From Juglans regia (lineage: Eukaryota > Streptophyta > Magnoliopsida > Fagales > Juglandaceae), in NCBI RefSeq assembly GCF_001411555.2, contig NC_049901.1, positions 32,436,838 through 32,500,837 on the forward strand: a stretch of 64,000 nt of DNA. The letters run 5' to 3'. Both the position numbers and the translations under genes were made by a program. The notes under the pieces were generated by a model, which was not told the DNA's origin, made no database searches, and saw only the letters and a program-made list of their open reading frames with translations. This document shows positions 1 through 11,300 of the stretch, piece after piece. Numbering within the stretch: the stretch's first letter is position 1; the number at the start of each line of letters is the position of its first letter.

Positions 1-680
1 TTTTTGGTAATGGTTTTGGCTATCATAGAGGCTAAACTATTGGTGTCGAAGTTTGGGTAGGTGGGAAGGATGGCCACTGGGGTCAATCAATCCTGTAACA
101 TACGGTGTGTATGTGAGTGTGCATGCATGTATGTGTGTGTATTGCATGCATTTTGTGGGTGTGTGAGTGCGTGCGTGTGACTGCGTAAGTGGGGATGCGT
201 TTGTGTGTGAGTGTGCAAGTGGGTGCATGAGTGTGCATGCGCATGGGTGTGTGTGTGTGTGTGGTGCACATGTATGTGTGTGTTGTGACTGTGTGGGTGT
301 GTGCGTGTGTGTGTGTTGTGTTTTAGACGTGCGTGTGTGTATGCGCGCGCATGTAGGTGTGTCTCTTTGTGTGTGAGTGGTTGTGGGTGCGCGTGGGAGT
401 GTGAAAATGAGAGTGTGCAAGTGGGTATGTGCATGTGCCTTGTGTGTGCGTTTGTGGGTGTGGGTGAGTGCGTCTTTGTGTGCATGTCTGTACTGTGTGT
501 GAGTGTGCATGTGGGTGTGGGTGTGGGTGTGGGTGTGTGCACATTTGTGTGTGTGTTAGTCTCTCTTCTTTGCTTGGCCTCAATGTCTCAGACCCCCGCC
601 TTCCCTTACTGCCTCTCTATCTTTCTCTCTCCGTCAACATCGGCCTCCTTACTCCAGGTATCTCTCTCTCTCTCTGCTAG
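1..680. repeat. Unit A-u1 (short class, left-cut)
   Basis: Core at the window edge, variant anchor TCAATCAATCC near 90, and a TG tract to about 555. The tract then runs straight into TTAGTCTCTCTTC and the CT segment, with no TATA/G-box module. Contains a G-quadruplex motif at 513-533. Confidence 0.8.
513..533 (+). other. Potential G-quadruplex, A-u1
   Basis: Four GGG runs (513-515, 519-521, 525-527, 531-533), each separated by TGT. This fits the canonical G3 with 3-nt loops pattern on the plus strand. Confidence 0.75.
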
Positions 681-1884
681 AGTTTGGTTTTTGTTGATTA
701 TGATTTTGGATACTTCTTTACTTTATTAGTCGGATTTAAGTGGTTCTTTTGATAGTATTTTGGGCTGTGTTTTTGGTGATGGATTTGGCTGTCGTAGAGG
801 CTGAGCTATTGGTGTCAAAGTTTGGGCAGGTGAGAAGGATGGCTGCTGTGGCCAATCAATCCTGTGACATATGGTGTGTATGCATGTATGTGTGTGTATT
901 GCATGCTTGTTTGTGTGTGTATGTGCGTGCATGTGTGTGTGACTGCGTAAGTGAGGATGCATTTGTGTGTGAGTGCGCAAGTGGGTGCATGTGTGTTCAT
1001 ACGCATGGGTGTGTGTGTGTGGTGCGCGTGTATGTTTGTGTTGTGCACGTGTGTGTGTATGTATGTGCATACATGTTTTTGTGTGTGTGTGTGCGCGTGT
1101 GTGGGTGGGTGCGTTTGTATTTTGAGGGTGTGTGGGTGTTCATGTGGGTGTATGCATGGGGGCAGAAGCGGGTGTGTTTAGCCCGTGTTGGTGTGTGTAC
1201 ATTTGGGGGTGTATGTGGACGTGTATGTGTGAGTGCACAATTGTGAGTGAGTGTGTGTGGATGTATGTGAGTGTGTGTGCCCGCGTGTGTGTGAGAGAGA
1301 GAGAGAGAGCATGTGTGTGTGTGTGAATGCACACGTGGGCGTGTCTGTGGGTGAGTGCCTGTGTGATTGCACATGTGCACATACGAGTGGAAGAGAAACA
1401 TGCTTAATTGGAAGATAAACATGCTTAATGGGGGCGGGGCTCTAATAGGGCCCTAGAATGTTCAGGATTTACCCCGTGCGCTTGGCCTTAACTATATATA
1501 CATATATATTCAGAAAAAATAAAATTTTTTAATAAAACCATATTATTTTGGGGACAATAAACGAGTTACTCCTAAAAAATGACATCGTTTTATCCTAGCA
1601 TTTTTTTTTAAAACGAAACGATGTCGATTTGTGGAAACTCCCAGTCCTGAGTCTCTCCAAAACAAGGTCATTTCTTATTATGTATTGTTGAAAACCTAAA
1701 CCACTCCTCCCCGTATCAAATGTCTCTCTTTTCCCCCTCTGTCTTTCTTGTCTCAATCTCTATTCCTCCATCAACCTCAATGTCTCAGGCTCCCACCGTC
1801 CGTCGTATTCTCTCTCTTCTTCCTCTCTCCATTGACCTCAACCTGCCTACTCTAGGTATGTCTCTCTCTCTCTCTCTGTGCCAG
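681..1884. repeat. Unit A-u2 (long class)
   Basis: Full unit with a duplicated AAACATGCTTAAT block (about 1398-1430), TATA near 1492 and a GATGTCG palindromic region near 1578-1630. Compared with B and C it lacks about 50 bp of the TG tract after 1055. Confidence 0.8.
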
Positions 1885-2300
1885 AGTTTGAGTTTTTATG
1901 ATATGATTTTTGATACTTTTTTAGTATATCAGTTAGATTAAAACATTTATTTTGGTGGTATTTTTTGCGGTGTTCTGGTATTGTTTTTATGGTGGTTTGG
2001 CTACCTTTGAGGCTTACTATTGGTATTGAAGCTTGCGTAGATGGGAAGGATGACCACGTGGTCCAATCAACACCATGGCATACAGTGTGGGTGTGTGAGT
2101 GCATGTGTGAGTGCGCAAGTGGGTGTGCTTGTGTGTGCGCGCGCATGGGTGTGTGTGCGAGTGCGTGTGTGTGTGTTAATCTCTCTTCCTTTGGCGGCCT
2201 CCATGCCTCAGACCCCCGCCATCTGTCGCTGTCTCTCTCTTTCCGTCTTCGTCAACCTCGGGTATCCTGCTCTAGGTATCTCTCTCTCTCTTTATGCCAG
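1885..2300. repeat. Unit A-u3 (short class)
   Basis: Core, anchor CCAATCAACACC near 2062, only about 100 bp of TG tract, then TTAATCTCTCTTCC and the CT segment. No TATA/ACGT module. Confidence 0.8.
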
Positions 2301-3523
2301 AGCTTGGTTTTGGATAATTATGATTTTGGATACTTCTTTAGTTTATCAGTTGGATTTAAGCAGTTCTTTTGGCAGTATTTTGGGCCATATTTTTTATGGT
2401 GGTTTGGGCTGTCGTAGAGGCTGAGCTATTGTGTAAAAGCTTAGGTGGCTGGAAAGGACGGCCGCGGGGGCCAATCAATCCTGTGGCATACGTTGTGTAT
2501 GTGTGTGTCCATGTGTGCATGTTTGTGTGTGTATGTGCGTGCATGTGTGTGTATGTGTGACAGAGTGTGTGAGTGCGTAAGTGGGGGTGCGTTTGTGTGT
2601 GCATACGCATGGGTGTGCGTGTGTGTGAGTGTGCGCATGCACGCGCGTGTGCGCATGTGGGTGTATGTGCCTGTGCGTGTATGTGTGCATGTGTGGTGTG
2701 GGTGTGTGTGTGTGTTTGTGTTTGTGTTTTGGGTGTGTCTATGGGTGTGTGCGCTTGTGCGTGTATATGTATGAGTGTGCGTTTGTGTGTGCGTGTGGGT
2801 GTGTGTGTTCGTGTTCGTGTGGGTGTGTGTGTGGGCCACTGCACATGTGAGCGTGCCCTGTGTTCATGTGTGTGCATTTGAGTGTGTCAATGTGTGTCGG
2901 CGTGTGTGTTTGTGTTCGTGTGTGCATGTGGGCGTGTATGTGTGAATGTGGGTGAGAGTGCGTGTGTGTGTACGTGTGGATGTATGTGTGTGTGTGTTGA
3001 GAGAGAGAGCATGTGTGGGTGTGAATGCACATCTGGGCGTGTGTATGGGTGAGTGCGTGTGTGAGTGCACGTGTGAGTGCGCATACGGATGGAAGAGAAA
3101 CATGCTTAACTGGGAGCCGGGGTGAGGCTCTAGGTGGACCCTATCATGCCCAGGATTTACTCTCATTTGCTCGGCCTTAACTATTAAACTTCTTTTATAA
3201 AACTATGAGGTTTTGGGAACAACAAACAGGTTACTCCCCAAAAACGACGTACTTTTTGCCTTAGCATATATTTTAAAATGAAATGATGTCGTTTTGTGCA
3301 GACACCCAGTCCTGAGTCTCTCCAAAATAAGATCGTTTCTTATTAGCTATTGTCGAGAACCTGAACTCTTCCTCCCCGCATCAATTGTCTCCCTTTTTCC
3401 CCCTCACTTTTTCCTGTCTCAATCTCTATTTCTCTATCGACTTCAATGTTTTAGGCTCCCACCATCCTTCGTATTCTGTCTCTCTTCCTCTCTCTTTGTC
3501 GACTTCAACCTCCTTAATCCAGG

Positions 3524-3560
<37 letters not shown>

Positions 3561-3564
3561 GTAA
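2301..3564. repeat. Unit A-u4 (long class)
   Basis: Opens with GCTTGG in place of GTTTGG. The TG tract has the CATGCACGCGCGT insertion near 2636 shared with C and absent in B. The G-box position is degenerate (near 3204); the CT run is at 3522-3556. Confidence 0.8.
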
Positions 3565-3998
3565 AGTTTGGTGATGATTATGATTTTTTATACTTCTTTT
3601 GTATATCAGTTAGAATTAAGTATTTATTTTGGTGGTATTTTTTGCGGTGTTTTAGTTGTTGTTTTTATGGTGGTTTGGCTGCATAGAGGCTTACTATTGC
3701 TGTTGAAGCATGCGTAGGTGGAAAGGACGATCACAGGATCCAATCAACACCATGGCATATAGTGTGTGTGTGTGTGTGTGAGTGCATGTGTGAGTGCACA
3801 AATGGGTGTGTTTGTTGGTGCTTGCATTGCAGGAGTGTGTGTGAGTGCATGTATGTGTGTTTGTGTGTGTGTGTCTGTGAGTCTCTCTTCCTTTGTTGGC
3901 CTCCATGCCTCAGACCCCTGCCATCCGTCGCTGTCTTGCTCTTTCTCTCTTCGTCAACCTTGGTCTCCCTGCTCTAGGTATCTCTCTCTCTGTGCCAA
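3565..3998. repeat. Unit A-u5 (short class)
   Basis: Short unit with a TG run near 3762-3781, a TTGGTGCTTGCATTGCAGGAG interruption and a CT segment at about 3880-3996. Confidence 0.8.
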
Positions 3999-5239
3999 AG
4001 TTTGGTTTTGGATGATTATGATTTTAAATACGTCTTTAGTTTATCAATTGGATTTAAGCAGTTCTTTTGGCAGTATTTTGGGCTGTATTTTTTGTGGTGG
4101 CTTGGGCTGTAGAGGTTGAGCTATTGTGTAAAAGCTTGGGTGGCTGGAAAGGACGGTTGCGGGGGCCAATCAATCCTATGGCATATGGTGTGTATGTGTG
4201 TGTTCATGTGTATATGTGTGTGCATTGCGTGCATGCTTGTGTGTGTATATGCGTGCATGTGTGTTTGTGTGTGTGTGTGTGTGATTGAGTGTGTGAGTGC
4301 GTAAGTGGGGGTGCATTTGTGTGTGGTGTGAGTGTGTGTTTGTGCGCGTGCATGCGCATGTGGGTGTATGTGCCTGTGCGTGTATGTGTGCATGTGTGGT
4401 GTGGGTGTGGGTGTGTGTGTGTGTGTGTGTTTGTGTTTATGTTTTGGGGGTGTCTGTGGGTGTGTGCGTGTATATGTATAAGTGTGCGTTTGTGTGTGCG
4501 TGTGTGTTTGTATTTTAGGTGTGTGTGTTCATATGTGTGTGTGTTGGCTATAGCGCATGTGTGCGTGCCCTGTGTTCGTGTGTGTGCATTTGGGTGTGTC
4601 ATTGTGTGTCGGAGTGTGCGTTTGCGTCCATGTGGGCATGTATGTGTTAATGTGGGTGAGAGTGCGTGTGAATGTATATGTGTGTGTGTCGAGAGAGAGA
4701 GCACGTGTGGGTGTGTGAACGCACATTTGGGCTTGTGCATGGGTGAGTGCGTGTGTGAGTGCACATACGGATGGAAGAGAAAGATGCGTGATGCGTAACT
4801 GGGAGCCAAGGGCGTGGCTTTGATGGACCCTATCACGCCCAGGATTTACCCCATTAGCTCCGCCTTAACTATTTAATTTCTTTAATAAAACCCCGTGGTT
4901 TTGGAACAACAAACAAGTTACTCGCCAAAAATGACGTACTTTTTAGCTTAGCATTTATTTTAAAATAAAAGGATGTCGTTTTGTGCAAACTCCCAGTCCT
5001 AAGTCTCTCCAAAATAAGACCGTTTCATATTAGCTATTGTCGAAAACCTGAACCCTTCCTCCCTGCATCAACTGTCTCTCTTTCCCCCTCTCTCTCTTTC
5101 CTATCTCAATCTCTATTCCTCTATAGACTTCAATGTTTCAGGCTCCCACTGTCCTTCGTATTCTATCTCTCTTCTCTCTTGCGACCTCAACATCCTTAAT
5201 GCAGGTATCTCTCTCTCTCTCTCTCTCTGTGTGTGCAAG
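3999..5239. repeat. Unit A-u6 (long class)
   Basis: Closely related to u4 (GTGTAAAAGCTTGGGTGGC core). The TG tract runs to 4790, and the G-box position reads CCCCGTGG. Confidence 0.8.
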
Positions 5240-6557
5240 AGTTTGGTTTTGAATGATAATGATTTTTTATACTTCTTTTGTATATCAGTTAGATTTAAGC
5301 ATTTATTTTGTTGGTATTTTTTGTGGTGTTCTGGTTGTTATTTTTATGGTGGTTTGCCTGCGTAGAGGCTTACTGTTGGTGTTGAAGCATGCGTAGGTGG
5401 GAAGGACGACCATAGGGACCAATCAACATCGTGGCATATGGTGTGGGTGTGTGAGAGCATGTGTGAGTGCGCAAGTGAGTGTTTCTGCAAACGATGTGTA
5501 TGTGTGTGTATTGCGTGCATGTTTGTGTGTGTATGTGCGTGCATGTGTGTGTGTGTGACTGGGTGTGTGAGTGCGTAAGTGGGAGTGCGTTTGTGTGGCG
5601 CATAGGTTTGTGCATGGGTGTGTGTGTGTATGGTGTGCGTGTGCGCGCGTGTGCATGTGGGTGTATGTGCCTGTGCCTGTGCATGTATGTGTGCATGTGT
5701 GGTGTGGGTGTGTTTGTGTTTTGGGTGTGTGTGTGGGTGTGTGCGTGTGCGCGTGCGCATATATATATGTATATGTATAAGTGTGCGTGTGCGTGTTTGT
5801 ATTTTAGGTGTGTGTGTTCGTGTGGGTGTGTGTGTGGGCTACTGTGCATGTGTTGTGTTCATGTGTGTGCATTTGGGTGTGTCATTGTGTGTCGGCGTGT
5901 GTGTCTGTGTCCATGTGTGCATGTGGGCGAGTATGTGTAAATGTGGTTGAGAGTGCATGTGTGTGTACGTGTGGATGTATATGTGTGTGTGTTGAGAGAG
6001 AGAGCACGTGTGGGTGTGTGAATGCACATCTGGGTGTGTGAATGCACATCTGGGCGTGTGTATGGCTGAGTGCGTGTGTGAGTGCGCATACTGGGAGGGA
6101 AGAGAAACAAGCTTAATTGGGAGCCGGAGGAGAGGCACTAGGTAGACCCTATCATGCCCAGGATTTACTCCATTTGCTCGGCCTTAACTATTAAATTTCT
6201 TTAATAAAACTACGTGGTTTTGGAAACAACACACAGGTTACTCCTAAAAAACGACGTACTTTTTATCTTAGCATATATTTTAAAATTAAATGAAGTCGTT
6301 TTGTGCAGACTCTCAGTCTTGAGTCTCTCCAAAATAAGATCGTTTATTAGTAGCTATTGTCGAAAACCTGAACCCTTCCTCCTCGCATCAACTGTCTCTC
6401 TTTTCCCCCTCTCTATCTCTTTCCTGTCTCGATCTCTATTCCTCTATCGACTTGAATGTTTCAGGCTCCCGCCGTCCTTTGTATTCTGTCTCTCTTCCTC
6501 TCTCTGTCAACCTCAACCTCCTTAATTCAGGTATGTCTCTCCCTCTCTCTCTGCCCG
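5240..6557. repeat. Unit A-u7 (long class)
   Basis: Contains a tandem duplication of GTGTGTGAATGCACATCTGG near 6014-6055, shared with C but single in B. An ATATATATGTATATGTATAA interruption lies near 5759. Confidence 0.8.
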
Positions 6558-6869
6558 AGTTTGGTTTTGGATGATTATGATTTTTTATACTTCTTTTGTA
6601 TATCAGTTAAATTTAAGAATTTAATTTGGTGGTATTTTTTGCGGTGTTTTGGTTGTTGTTTTTATGGTGGTTTGGCTGCGTAGGGGCTTTCTATTGGTGT
6701 CAGCATGTGTAGGTGGGAAGGACGACCACGGGGACCAATTAACATCGTGGCATACGGTGTGGGTGTGTATGAGCATGTGTGAATGCGCAAGTGACTGTGT
6801 TTCTGCGTGTGCGTGCATGGTTGTGTGAGTGTAGGGTGCTCTCTCTCTCTCTCTCTCTCTTTGTGCCAG
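6558..6869. repeat. Unit A-u8 (shortest class, about 310 bp)
   Basis: Core plus about 90 bp of TG tract ending GTGTAGGGTG, then a CT run. It lacks the TTAGTCTCTCTTC signature of the other short units, so it arose by a separate deletion. Confidence 0.8.
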
Positions 6870-7987
6870 AGTTTGGTTTTGGATGATTATGATTTGGATA
6901 CTTCTTTAGTTTATTAGTTGGATTTAAGTGATTATTTTGGCAGTATTTTGAGTGGCATTTTTGGTGGTGGTTTGGACTGTTGTAGAGGCTGGACTATTGT
7001 GTAGAAGCTTGGATGGTTGGGACAGCATTCGCGGGGGCCAATCAATCATGCGGCAAACAGTGTGTATGTGTGTGTCCATGTGTGTATGTGTGCATATTGC
7101 GTGCATGTTTGTGTGTGTGTGTGACTGAGTGTTTGAGTGCGTAAGTGGGGGGTGCGTTTGTGTGTGCATTCCCATGGGTATGTGCGTGTGCGGTGTGCGT
7201 GTATGTGTGTGTGTGGGTGTATGTGCGTGTGCGTGTGCGTGTGCATGTGCATGTGTGTATGTATGCATGTATGAGTGTGCATTTGTGTGTGCGTGTGGGT
7301 GTTTGTGGGTGTGTGTGGGGCAATGCGTGTGTGTACACGCCCTGTGTTCGTGTTCGTGCATTTGTGTGTGTCATTCTGTCTCAACATGTGTGTTTGTGTC
7401 CATGTGTGCATGTGGGCTTGTATGTCTGAGTGCGTGCGTGTGTGTGTGTGTGTACATGTGGATGTATATGTGTGTGTGAGAGAGAGAGTGCGTGTGGTTG
7501 TGTGAAAGCACATGTAGGCATGTGTATGTGTGAGTGCATGTGTGAGTGCGCGTGTGAGTGTGCATATGGATGAAGGAGACACATGCTTAACTAAGAGCCC
7601 GAGGCTGGGCTGTAGGTGGGCCCTAGCACGCTCATGATTTACCCTGTTCGCTCGACCTTAACTATATACATATATATTTAGAAAAATTAAATTTCTTTAA
7701 TAAAACCACGTGGTTTTGAGGACAACAAATAGGTTACTCCCCTAAAACGACATCGTTTTATATTAGCAATTATTTTAAAATGAAACGATGTTATTTTGTG
7801 CAGACTCCCAGTGTCGAGTCTCTCCAACTATCTCTCTTTTCCCCCTCTCTTTCTTTCCTGTCTTAATCTCTATTCCTCCATCGACTTCAATGTTTCAAGC
7901 TCCCACTGTCCTTCGTATTTTGTCTCTCTTCCTCTCTCTGTCAACCTCAACCTCCATTAGCCAGGTATATATATATATATATATATA

Positions 7988-8021
<34 letters not shown>
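6870..8021. repeat. Unit A-u9 (long class)
   Basis: Perfect G-box palindrome at 7702-7717. The segment after GTGTCGAGTCTCTCCAA (near 7817) lacks about 60 bp retained in B. Ends in a mixed (TA)n(CT)n run at about 7966-8019. Confidence 0.85.
7702..7717. promoter_or_regulatory. G-box palindrome in A-u9
   Basis: Perfect 16-bp palindrome AAAACCACGTGGTTTT, just after AATAAA. CACGTG is the core bound by plant bZIP and bHLH factors. The same palindrome occurs in several units (for example 8978-8993 and 10255-10270). Binding is inferred only from the motif. Confidence 0.5.
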
Positions 8022-8712
8022 AGTTTGGTTTTGAATGATTTTAATTTTGGATACTTCTTTAGTAGAGTTTGGTTTTGGATGATTATGATTTTAGATACTT
8101 CTTTAGTTTATTAGTTGGATTTAAACGTTTCTTTTGGCAGTATTTTGGGCGGTATTTTTTGTGGTGGTTTGGGCTGTCATAGAGACAAGAGCTATTGTGT
8201 CGAAACTTGGGTGGCGGGGAAGGACGGTCGTGGGGGCCAATCAAACCTGCGACATATGGTGTGCATCTGTGTGCCAATGTGTCTATTTGTGTGTGTATGT
8301 GCATGTATGTGTGTTTGTTTGTGTGTGTGTGTGACTGAGTGTGTGAGTGCATAAGTGAGGGTGCGTTTGTGTGTGCATGAGCATGGGTGTGTGCATGTAT
8401 GTGTGTGTGTGTGCTTGGTGTGCGTGTGGATTTATGTGCGTGTGCATGCGCATGTGTGTATATGTGTGCGTGCGTGCGTGCGTGTGTGTGTGTGGTGTGG
8501 GTGTGTGTGTGGTGTGGGTGTGTGTGTTTTTGTTTGTATTTTGGGTGTGTGTTTGTGTGGGTGTGTGTGGGGTAGTGCGCGTGTGTGCGTGCCTTGTGTT
8601 CTTGTGTGTCCATTTGGGTGTGTCATTGTGTGTCAGCATGTGTTTGTATCCATATGTGCATGTGGGTGTGTATGTGTGAGTGTGAGTGTGTGTGTGTGTA
8701 CGTGTGGATGTA

Positions 8713-8758
<46 letters not shown>

Positions 8759-9327
8759 GGAGCGCTTGTGGGTGTGTGAATGCACATGTAGGCATGTGTA
8801 TGAGTAATTGCGTGTGTGAGTGCACGTGTGCGTGCACATACGGATGGAAGAGAAACATGCTTAACTGGGAGTCTGAGGATGGGCTCTTGGTGGGCTCTAG
8901 CACGCCCAGGATTTACCTCGTTCACTTGGCCTTAACTATATATACCTATATATTTTGAAAAATTAAATTTCTTTAATAAAACCACGTGGTTTTGATGACA
9001 ACAAACAAGTTACTCCCCAAACATGATGTCGTTTTATCTTAGCATTTATTTTAAAATGAAATGATGTCTTTTTGTGCAGACTCCTAGTCCCGAGCCTCTC
9101 CAAAACAAGACTGTTTCTTCTTAGTTATTGTTGAAAACCAGAACCGTTCCTCCCCCCATCAACTATCTCTCTTTTCCCCCTTCTGTCTTTCTTGTCTCAA
9201 TCTCTTTTCCTCCATCAACTTCAATGTTTCAATCTCTGACCGTCCTTCGTATTCTGTCTCTCTTCCTCTCTCTCTGTCGACCTCAACCACCCAAATCCTG
9301 GTATGTCTCTCTCTCTCTCTCTGCTCG
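8022..9327. repeat. Unit A-u10 fused to the tail of u11
   Basis: Starts with a partial duplication of the core (8022-8060, repeated from 8064). Up to about 8957 it matches u10; beyond about 9022 it matches the u11 tail (CCCCAAACATGATG). Perfect G-box at 8978-8993 lies within the exchange interval. Confidence 0.85.
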
Positions 9328-10469
9328 AGTTTGGCTTTGGATGGTTATGATTTTCGATACTTCGTTAGTATATCAGTTAGATTTAAGCAGTTCTTTTGAC
9401 ATTATTTTGGACAGTATTTTTTGTGGTGGTTAGGGCTGTTGTAGAGGCTGACCTATTGTGTCGAAGCTTAGGCGGCTATGAAGGACGTCAGTGGGGACCA
9501 ATCAATCCTGCGGTATATGGTGTGTATGTGTGTGTATTGCTTGTATGTTTGTGTGCGTATGTGTGTGTATTGCTTGCATGTTTGTGTGTGTATGTGCGTG
9601 CTTGTGTGTTTGTGTGTGTGTGTGTGGCTGAGTGTGTGAGTGTGTAAGTGGGGGTGCATTTGTGTGTGCGTGAGCATGGGTGTGTGTGTGGTGTGTGCTT
9701 GTATGTGTGTGTGCGCACGCGCGTGTGGGTGTATGTGCTTGTGCATGCAAATGTTTGTGTGCGTGTGCGTGTGGTGTGGGTGTTTGTATTTTGGTTGTGT
9801 GTGTGGGTGCATATGCATGAGTGTGCGTTTGTGTGTACGTGTGGGTGTGTGTTTGTTTTTTTGTGTGTGTGGTGCAGTGCACATGTGTGCCGCCATGTGT
9901 TTCGGTTTGTCCATTTGGGTGTGTCATTGTGTGTCGGCGTGTGTTTTGGTGTCCATGTGGGCGTGTATGTGTGAGTGCTCGCGTGTGAGTGCGTGTGTGT
10001 GTACGTGTGGATGTATGTGTGTGTGAGAGAGGGAGAGAGCGCGTGTGGGTATGTGAATGCACATATAGGCATGTGCATGAGTGACTGCATGTGTGAGTGC
10101 ACGTGTGAGTGCGCATTTGGATGGAAGAGAAACATACTTAATTGAGAGACGACGGCTGGGCTCTAGGAGGGCCCTAGCAGTCCCAGGATTTATCCCGTTC
10201 GCTCAGCCTAAACTATATATACATATATATTTTGAAAAATAAATTTTCTTTAATAAAACCACGTGGTTTTGAGGACAACAAAAATGTTGCTCCCCAAAAA
10301 CGACGTGTCTCTCCTTCCTCCCGGCATCAACTATTTCTCTTTTCCCCTCTTTCTCTTTCCTATCTTAATCTCTATTCCTCCATCGACTTTAATGTTTCAG
10401 GCTCCCATCATCCTTCATATTCTGTCTCTTTTCCTCTCTCTATTTACCTCAACCTCCCTAATCCAAGTA

Positions 10470-10501
<32 letters not shown>

Positions 10502-10504
10502 CAG
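9328..10504. repeat. Unit A-u12 (long class)
   Basis: Anchor near 9497. The TG tract carries the TGTTTGTTTTTTTGTGTGTG signature near 9850. G-box palindrome at 10255-10270. The segment between G-box and CT is shortened (no second GATGTCG motif). Confidence 0.85.
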
Positions 10505-11180
10505 ACCTTAGTTTTGGATGATTTTGATTTTGGATACTTCTTTAGTTTATCAGTTGGATTTAAGAGGTTCTTTTGACAATATTTTGGGCGGTATTTTTTG
10601 TGGTGGTTAGAGCTGTCGTAGAGCTGAGCTATTGTGTCGAAGCTTGAGCGGTTGGGAAGGACGGCCGCGGGGGCCAATCAGTCTTACGCCATATGATGTG
10701 TATGTGTGTGCCAATGTATGTATGTGTGTGTATTGCGTGCATGTTTGTGTGTGTATTTGCATGCATGTGTGTCTGTGTGTGTGTGTGCGACTGGGTGTGT
10801 CAGTGCGTAAGTGGGGATGCGTGAACATGGGTGTGTGTTGTTAGAGTCTATGTGTGTGTGTGTGTGTGAGCCCGCATGAGGGTGTATGTGCGTGTGCGTG
10901 TGCGTGTGCATGCGCATGTGTGTGTAGGTGTCCATGTGCGTGCGCTTGTATGTGTGTGTGTGTGGTGTGGTGTGGGTGTGTGTGTTTGTGTTTGTGTTTT
11001 GGGTGTTTGTTCGTGTGGGTGTGCGTGGGGCAGTGCGCGTGTGTATGCAGCCTGTGTTCGTGTGTGTCAATTTGGGTGTGTCATTGTGTGTCGGTGTGTG
11101 TGTTTGTGTCCATGTGTGCATGTGGGTGTGTATGTGTGAGTGTGCGAGTTTGAGTGCGTGTGTGTGTACATGTGGATGTA

Positions 11181-11214
<34 letters not shown>

Positions 11215-11230
11215 AGCACGTGTGTGTGTG
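10505..11230. repeat. Unit A-u13 fused to the end of u16
   Basis: Carries the u13 signature GTTGTTAGAGTCTATG near 10840. From about 11171-11216 it changes to the u16 end (GAGAGAGATAGCACGTG) and then meets the LTR-like piece. Confidence 0.85.
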
Positions 11231-11300
11231 TATAAAAGCTAGCGTGGCGATTGAAATAGATATCTGGAAGAATTTGCTTCTTGTAGTTTCAGGAGGCTTA
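11231..11300 (+). mobile_element. LTR-like fragment 1, copy A
   Basis: Begins at TATAAAAGCTAGCG and continues GAAATAGATATCTGGAAGAA...TTTCAGGAGG. About 70 bp resemble 12303-12370 (TATAAAAGCCAGCG...). Read as the TATA/R part of an LTR whose upstream half was lost where it meets the TG array. The identity as an LTR is inferred. Confidence 0.4.

Larger units (their letters stand above)
1..11230. repeat. TG-rich unit array, copy A (12 units)
   Basis: Array of units with CCAAT-like anchors near 90, 851, 2062, 2470, 3738, 4164, 5418, 6735, 7037, 8236, 9497 and 10672. By sequence these are units 1-10, 12 and 13. The last unit is fused in its GA tract to the end of unit 16 and then abuts an LTR-like TATA box at 11231. 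Confidence 0.85.

Noticed and set aside
2739..3032. tRNA or structured RNA gene in the TG tract tails
   Set aside because: No cloverleaf, A/B box or box C/D-H/ACA arrangement could be made out.
1..11230. Telomeric or interstitial telomere repeat
   Set aside because: The steps are TG, TGTGGG and TGCG types; no run of TTTAGGG occurs.
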